Below, piece by piece: positions 59,401 through 64,000 of a stretch of 64,000 nucleotides of DNA (position 1 is its first letter; the number at the start of each line of letters is the position of its first letter). This DNA comes from JAVBLQ01 sp031553435 (GTDB lineage: Bacteria > Bacteroidota > Bacteroidia > Bacteroidales > Azobacteroidaceae): positions 24,534 through 88,533 of the forward strand of contig JAVBLQ010000003.1 of the NCBI GenBank assembly GCA_031553435.1. Reading direction: 5' to 3'. The notes beneath the pieces were generated by a model that was not told the DNA's origin, made no database searches, and saw nothing but the letters and a program-made list of their open reading frames with translations. Made by a program: the position numbers and the translations under genes.

Positions 59401-60333
59401 ATGAAGCGTCGAGAATTCTTAAAAACCGGAGCATGGGTCGGAGCAATGGCTACTCTGAATTTTGATAAACTACAGGCAGCCCTGTTAAATAATGAAACCG
59501 TAGTTGAAAAAGCGCCGGATTTGGTTGCTGTAATGGGTGGAGAACCTGCTGCGATGTTGGATAAAGCATTGGAGGCCTTGGGAGGTATCGGAATATATAT
59601 CAAAAAAGGACAGAATATAGTCATAAAACCGAATATCGGATGGGACAGGGCTCCTGAATTGGCAGCAAATACCAATCCTCAACTGATAACTGCTTTGGTG
59701 AGAAAATGTTTATCGGCCGGAGCCTCCAAAGTTCTCGTTTTTGATAATACCTGTGACAACTGGCAAAAGTGTTACGACTCAAGCGGCATTGCCAAAGCAG
59801 TAAAAGATGCAGGAGGAACTATGCTTCCGGCCAACGAAGAAAGATATTACAAAGAAGTAACACTTCCTAACGGACAAATACTCAAAAAAGCAAAAATACA
59901 TGAAGCTTTATTGAATGCGGATGCCTGGATCAACGTCCCTGTTTTGAAAAATCATGGTGGCGCCAAAATGAGTATTTCCATGAAAAATTATATGGGAATA
60001 GTTTGGGACAGACGTTTTTTCCACGCCAATAATCTACAACAATGTATTGCAGATATTTGTACCTGGAATAAAAAACCTGTTCTCAATATAGTTGACGGTT
60101 ATCGGGTGATGAGGCAAAACGGACCTCAAGGCAAAAGTGTAAATGATGTTTCCGTACTCAAAACAATGATTGTATCTCCCAACATTGTTGCTGCCGATAC
60201 TGCTGCTGTCCAGTTCTTTAATCAAGTAGAAAAAATGCCGTTAGCCGATGTAGGGCATATCAGCAGAGGTGAAGCTCACAAATTGGGAACCTCTGATTTG
60301 TCAAAATTGACGATTAAAAGGATTAAAATGTGA
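59401..60333 (+). CDS. DUF362 protein with Tat-type signal
   Basis: 310-residue exported protein. Start at the ATG at 59401, which gives the twin-arginine-type signal MKRREFLKTGAWVGAMATL; an upstream TTG is not needed. The body matches DUF362: KKGQNIVIKPNIGWDRAPELAANTNPQLITALVRKCLSAGASKVLVFDNTC in the first third, and INVPVLKNHGGAKMSISMKNYMGIVWDRRFFH near residue 180. DUF362 proteins are usually linked to iron-sulfur or ferredoxin systems. Here the gene precedes a polyferredoxin by 60 bases, so the two likely work together in an extracytoplasmic redox step. Confidence 0.85.
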   Translation: MKRREFLKTGAWVGAMATLNFDKLQAALLNNETVVEKAPDLVAVMGGEPAAMLDKALEALGGIGIYIKKGQNIVIKPNIGWDRAPELAANTNPQLITALVRKCLSAGASKVLVFDNTCDNWQKCYDSSGIAKAVKDAGGTMLPANEERYYKEVTLPNGQILKKAKIHEALLNADAWINVPVLKNHGGAKMSISMKNYMGIVWDRRFFHANNLQQCIADICTWNKKPVLNIVDGYRVMRQNGPQGKSVNDVSVLKTMIVSPNIVAADTAAVQFFNQVEKMPLADVGHISRGEAHKLGTSDLSKLTIKRIKM

Positions 60334-60393
60334 CCGATATGAATCTTTTGCCTTTAAAACATTCATATAGATTTCAAAATAATTAAAACTAAA

Positions 60394-61956
60394 ATGAACA
60401 ATAAATTGAAAACCGCCAGAGTAATATTGGCTCTTCTCTTTTTTATTCCGATTGTTTTATACTTTTTGGATTTCACAGGAAAGCTACCTGTTCAGTTCCA
60501 TTTCATATTACAATTACAGTTAGTTCCGGCGCTTATCTCCGGGATGTTGGGTGTATTGATTGCTATGGCTTTACTGTCTTTATTCTTTGGAAGAATCTAT
60601 TGCTCTGTGATTTGTCCTGCTGGAATTTTACAAGATATATTTATTCGTATTTCAGGTAAAGGCAGAAAATGGAAACAAAGGAAAAAATATCGGTTTCATT
60701 ACAGGAAACCACTATATATCAATATTCTGCGATATACATTATTAGTTCTGGTAATATTTTTCTTCTGTTATCAAGGAAGTACCCATCTTTTATTGTGGCT
60801 GGATCCATATAGTAATTTCGGGCGTATAGCTTCCAATTTATTTCTGCCTGGTGCCATTTTTATTAATAATGTATTGGCAGACTGGATGATAGAAATGGAT
60901 AATTATAAACTGATATATATTGCTATCAATAATCTAACAGTTGTTGCGCTTGTTTCCGCCGCTGTTACTTTACTTGTCTTTATGATTCTTTCTGTCATGT
61001 ATGGACGATTATTTTGTAATTCATTATGTCCTGTAGGAGCCTTCCTCAGTATCTTTTCCAGATTTTCTTTATTCAGGATTTCATTTGATAAAAAACTTTG
61101 TAACAGCTGTGGAAGTTGTGAAATGACCTGTAAATCAGAATGTATTAACAGTAAAACCCAGAAAGTAGATACTTCACGTTGTGTAGACTGCTTCAATTGT
61201 ATTTCTTCTTGCAGAAAAGGTGGACTCAAATATAAATTTGGTTTTTCTCTTGTAAAAAAAGAAAAAAACACAGAAATTCAGGAAGAAATACAACCTGAAA
61301 TGAACAGCAGAAGATCATTTATCGCAACTGGAGCCATGTTGATGACAACAATTCCTGTCATATCGCAAGTAACAAAAAATGAAACAAAAAATGGTTCAAA
61401 ACAACAACCGGTTCTTCCTCCGGGAGCATTCAATAAAAAAAGGTTTGAAAACAGATGTACTGCATGCCACTTATGTGTAACAAAATGCCCGAATCAAATC
61501 ATTAAACCTGCCGGATTACAATATGGATTCAGTTACCTCTTAAAACCACACTTGGCTTATATCAAAGGATATTGTAATTATGATTGTACGATTTGTTCGG
61601 AAGTTTGCCCTAATAAAGCATTAGAAGCTCTTTCTCCTGAGAAAAAAGTAACTACCCAAATAGGGATTGCACATTTTGAAAAAGATATTTGCGTAGTATT
61701 TAAAGATGAGACTGATTGCGGAGCTTGTTCTGAGCATTGTCCTACACAAGCCGTAAAAATGGTTCCTTATAAAGATTCTCTGCGAATTCCACAGGTAACT
61801 CCAGAAATATGCGTAGGTTGTGGAGGTTGCGAATACATTTGTCCTGTTCGTCCGCAGAGAGCGATTCATGTAGTGGCCAACACAGAACACATCACAGTCA
61901 AAAAACCGGAATACGAAAAAGTTAAAGATGTAGAAGTGACGGATTTTGGATTTTGA
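60394..61956 (+). CDS. NapH/NapG-like fusion: membrane ferredoxin joined to a polyferredoxin
   Basis: 520-residue redox protein. The N-terminal half is NapH-like, with four helices and the CSVICPAGILQD and CNSLCPVGAFLS motifs plus two ferredoxin clusters (CNSCGSCEMTCKSECI and CVDCFNCISSC). At residues 303-320 there is an internal twin-arginine-like motif, MNSRRSFIATGAMLM. Next comes a NapG-like polyferredoxin with CTACHLCVTKCP, CTICSEVCP, CGACSEHCP and CVGCGGCEYICP. Separate NapG proteins carry this Tat motif at their N-terminus, so the gene appears to be a fusion. It likely passes electrons across the membrane, partner DUF362. It ends before a hairpin with the conserved loop. Confidence 0.85.
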   Translation: MNNKLKTARVILALLFFIPIVLYFLDFTGKLPVQFHFILQLQLVPALISGMLGVLIAMALLSLFFGRIYCSVICPAGILQDIFIRISGKGRKWKQRKKYRFHYRKPLYINILRYTLLVLVIFFFCYQGSTHLLLWLDPYSNFGRIASNLFLPGAIFINNVLADWMIEMDNYKLIYIAINNLTVVALVSAAVTLLVFMILSVMYGRLFCNSLCPVGAFLSIFSRFSLFRISFDKKLCNSCGSCEMTCKSECINSKTQKVDTSRCVDCFNCISSCRKGGLKYKFGFSLVKKEKNTEIQEEIQPEMNSRRSFIATGAMLMTTIPVISQVTKNETKNGSKQQPVLPPGAFNKKRFENRCTACHLCVTKCPNQIIKPAGLQYGFSYLLKPHLAYIKGYCNYDCTICSEVCPNKALEALSPEKKVTTQIGIAHFEKDICVVFKDETDCGACSEHCPTQAVKMVPYKDSLRIPQVTPEICVGCGGCEYICPVRPQRAIHVVANTEHITVKKPEYEKVKDVEVTDFGF

Positions 61957-61965
61957 GCGAAAGAG

Positions 61966-62048
61966 TGGAAAATTGAAAGTGGAAAATTGAAAACGAGGCT
62001 TATGCACAAAAACATTTTCAATTTTCCATTTTCAATTTTCAATTTTTT
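61966..62048. repeat. Intergenic hairpin with conserved loop (copy 5)
   Basis: GGAAAATTGAAAA (61981-61993) pairs perfectly with 62015-62027, and further TGGAAAATTGAAAG-type units extend both arms. The loop at 61997-62012 reads GGCTTATGCACAAAAA. Confidence 0.8.
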
Positions 62049-62056
62049 CAAGAGTT

Positions 62057-62162
62057 TCAACGCAGAGCGGCCCCCTAATGGCCTCTCCCAGGCACTCCGC
62101 ACTCTGGTTTGTGTTAAAAGGAATAAAAAAGAACCGTGCGGGTGTGGAATTGTCTGCGTTGA
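62057..62162. repeat. GC-rich segment bounded by a 10-bp inverted repeat
   Basis: TCAACGCAGA (62057-62066) and TCTGCGTTGA (62153-62162) enclose about 86 bases. The first half (GCGGCCCCCTAATGGCC...) is much more GC-rich than the rest of the window. No gene was recognised. It could be a remnant of a mobile element or a structured RNA end. Confidence 0.5.
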
Positions 62163-62203
62163 CATGCCCTTGAACTCATTTCACAATGAGGATATTTTTA
62201 GTG

Positions 62204-63934
62204 TTATTTGCTTTCCAATACTTTAATACGCGCTTCCAGTTGTTCGATAATTTTTTGCTGATCTTGCATTCCTTTAATTAAAACAGGAACCAAGTTACTA
62301 TATGCTATGCCATAAAGTTCTTTAGAATCATCATTTGGTTTATTTACAACCTCAGGAATAATATTATAAACTTCTTGAGCAATCAAACCTAAAGCATTGT
62401 GCGCTGTTACTTCTCCTAATTCAACAACTCCATTTTCCATACTTTTTACATTGTGCATATCATACATCTTGGGTTGAAGTTTTAGAATAGTTTCTAAACC
62501 ATAAGGCATTTCTTGAGTATTAGTTTTAACTCTACTATCAGACAATGCTGTATAAGCACCAGATGAATTAATAAGAGCAATTTGATTAGCTGTTGTGGGA
62601 GTTGTAGGTGCTCCAGATCCTGAGACGCGATAAAAAGAAAATCCACCAGGACCTGTACCTGAATAATTTACAAGTTCACAGTAACCATCTCCAACATTGA
62701 TACTATTCCATCCAAAAGCGTATCCACTAGTCAAAGAGGGATATGTACCTCCTCCTCCACTTAAAATATTTCCACGTATACTACCTGCCACATGAAGTTT
62801 TTCTGAAGGCGTAGAGGTTCCTATGCCAACTTTTCCATCAAAAACATTGGTTTTATCTGTTCCTGCGATATAGATTCCATATTTATTGGTAATTGTACCT
62901 CCAGTGACTGTACCTCCAGCATAAATATCGTACATATTAGTGATTGTGCCAGAAGTAACATAAGGTTGTACTCTGAGTCCCACAGAAGGATTTGTAATTC
63001 CAGTCACTTCAGATCCATAATGTCCGAAATTTATGAGTTCTCCAACTTGAAGGTTAAGAGTACCACCATTGTTAGCTCCTCGACGAAAAGAAGTTCCCCA
63101 CAAGCCATACATATATCCGGAATTGGTAATTCCAGCATTGATTGTTTGATAAGCCGAGGCCGTTGCTCCTACCTGATAATAAGTTCCGGATGTTTTTATT
63201 GCTGATGGCTCTGTTTCAAATAAAGCTCCACTAGCAGAATAAATTCCAGAAGACACATTTGTAAATGCATTTGAATATGTTCTAATTTTTGCATAACCAG
63301 GTGATTGTCCTATTCCAATACTACCAGAACGCATAATATTTACTGTTTTGCTATTTCCTGCATCAATATTAGTTCCTTCTACATACCACTCTGTAGCAGG
63401 TGAAGGTGTGTTAGTTATATAACTAGTTCCATTATAAATCCAACTGCTACCATCTGTTCCTACATAAAAATAATTCGTTTTTGCTTTTAATGTGTTATCA
63501 TTTGTAAAAGCGCTGTTAACACTTCCATCTTCGTTGTAGTAAGGAATATCATCAAAAGCAGTAGCAGAGTTGGGATTAGCCGTATTCACCCACACCATAT
63601 AAGTGGGATCAATGGTTTCAGTATATGGTTGTATACGTACCCATGCGGTCCCGTTATTGTAGTATTGTCCCGGCGTAACAGCATTAGCTCCTGTTCCTGC
63701 TGTAGCCGTATTATACACCGTCATCCCTGCCACATGCGCGCTCAACGGTGAAGCTGAAGTAGTTGAGGTCAATGCCACTCTTGGCAATAACAATCCTTTA
63801 TTTGTTGTCTGTAAATCAAGTACAGCCGAAGCATTGGGCGCATTCTGACTACCTATTGTCACCTGTGCAGTCATTTTTATTGTCGTCAAAAACAAAACGA
63901 CACAGATTGAAATTAAAATTTTCGTTGTTTTCAT
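62204..63934 (-). CDS. Secreted protein with C-terminal peptidase S74 chaperone domain
   Basis: 576-residue exported protein from the ATG at 63934, giving the signal MKTTKILISICVVLFLTTIKMTAQ. The N-terminal VTIGSQNAPNASAVLDLQTTNKGLLLPR motif is common in Bacteroidota surface proteins. The middle (about residues 60-430) is Gly/Ser/Thr-rich beta repeat sequence, as in fibrous trimers. The C-terminal domain, from SDSRVKTNTQEMPYGLETILKLQPKMYDM near residue 455, is the intramolecular chaperone of endosialidase type (S74), with the Ser-Asp cleavage site before SRVK. A terminal coiled coil (QKIIEQLEARIKVLE) should trimerise. Phage tail fibres share this domain, but no other phage gene is present. 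Confidence 0.82.
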   Translation of the reverse strand: MKTTKILISICVVLFLTTIKMTAQVTIGSQNAPNASAVLDLQTTNKGLLLPRVALTSTTSASPLSAHVAGMTVYNTATAGTGANAVTPGQYYNNGTAWVRIQPYTETIDPTYMVWVNTANPNSATAFDDIPYYNEDGSVNSAFTNDNTLKAKTNYFYVGTDGSSWIYNGTSYITNTPSPATEWYVEGTNIDAGNSKTVNIMRSGSIGIGQSPGYAKIRTYSNAFTNVSSGIYSASGALFETEPSAIKTSGTYYQVGATASAYQTINAGITNSGYMYGLWGTSFRRGANNGGTLNLQVGELINFGHYGSEVTGITNPSVGLRVQPYVTSGTITNMYDIYAGGTVTGGTITNKYGIYIAGTDKTNVFDGKVGIGTSTPSEKLHVAGSIRGNILSGGGGTYPSLTSGYAFGWNSINVGDGYCELVNYSGTGPGGFSFYRVSGSGAPTTPTTANQIALINSSGAYTALSDSRVKTNTQEMPYGLETILKLQPKMYDMHNVKSMENGVVELGEVTAHNALGLIAQEVYNIIPEVVNKPNDDSKELYGIAYSNLVPVLIKGMQDQQKIIEQLEARIKVLESK

Positions 63935-63943
63935 CTTTATTTT

Positions 63944-63976
63944 AAGTTTTATGTTATACGTTTTAAGTTTTACGTG
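63944..63976. repeat. Partial repeat arm at the window end
   Basis: AAGTTTTATGTTATACG and TTTTAAGTTTTACG units resemble the flank of the loop element at 37240-37300 (GTTATACGTTTT). The rest of the element, if any, lies beyond the window. Confidence 0.45.
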
Positions 63977-64000
63977 ATGGAACACGGAATACGCGGATTA

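Noticed and set aside
61866..62226. Short open frames on both strands around 61.9-62.2 kb
   Set aside because: They run through the hairpin repeat and the GC-rich island and show no homology that I can recognise.
62204..63934. Prophage tail-fibre locus suggested by the S74 domain
   Set aside because: No other phage gene is nearby, and a signal peptide is present. A cell-surface protein is more likely.

Overview
The window is a chromosomal segment of an AT-rich member of the Bacteroidota, most likely order Bacteroidales. The evidence is: promoters of the TAnnTTTG type in front of most transcription units, almost no Shine-Dalgarno sequences, a type IX secretion plug protein and a type IX cargo protein, the clpC / gyrA / TPR neighbourhood, pyrG-yidC, and an RseC-type protein leading an Rnf operon. 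The genus cannot be fixed from the sequence. I see no rRNA, tRNA, CRISPR array, prophage or intact insertion sequence. Gene content is mostly housekeeping, and the unusual material lies between the genes.

Layout. 0-9.7 kb: the end of an RNase E/G gene, a Crp-type regulator, a sodium/solute symporter, a GH43 glycosidase with a POT/MFS-like transporter and two glycosyltransferases, a candidate small RNA facing a 58-codon membrane-protein gene, and tcdA. 9.7-18.8 kb: clpC, divergent gyrA with a TPR protein, a peptide transporter and a divergent HAD hydrolase. 18.8-26.7 kb: murF, folP-cdaA, queC-queF, the T9SS plug protein, panB and pgk. 26.7-37.2 kb: a secreted EEP-fold protein, an M23 peptidase, the paired TIGR03915/TIGR03916 proteins, an Lrp regulator, pyrG-yidC and a DUF3078 protein. 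37.3-43.5 kb: rseC-like gene, rnfBCDGEA and an AlkD-like protein. 43.5-49.3 kb: a T9SS cargo protein, a YhcC-like radical SAM protein, manA, a GT4 enzyme and a SPASM-type radical SAM protein. 49.7-58.4 kb: DedA, an LTA-synthase-like protein, a GT5-domain protein with a DUF4270 lipoprotein, a YihY protein and a CPA2 antiporter. 58.4-64 kb: an ECF S-component-like protein, a phosphoribosyltransferase, a DUF362 protein, a NapH/NapG-like fusion and a peptidase-S74 surface protein.

The genes support an anaerobic or microaerobic life using Rnf for ferredoxin-NAD coupling, a Gram-negative envelope with type IX secretion, queuosine and folate synthesis, c-di-AMP signalling and polysaccharide use.

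The most interesting signal is a set of intergenic hairpins. Their arms are short oligomers repeated in tandem and then inverted, and the oligomer differs from site to site. Five of them carry the same 16-nt loop, GGCTTAYGCACRACAA. The arms often overlap the stop codons of flanking genes, and half-elements have become coding sequence at the ends of clpC and rnfB and around the start of a glycosyltransferase. Other points of note are a 145-154 bp element with inverted termini present twice in opposite orientation, a triple 21-bp-period repeat before the GH43 gene, a palindrome formed by two abutting divergent -7 boxes, and a candidate small RNA whose terminator overlaps the stop of an opposing small gene.
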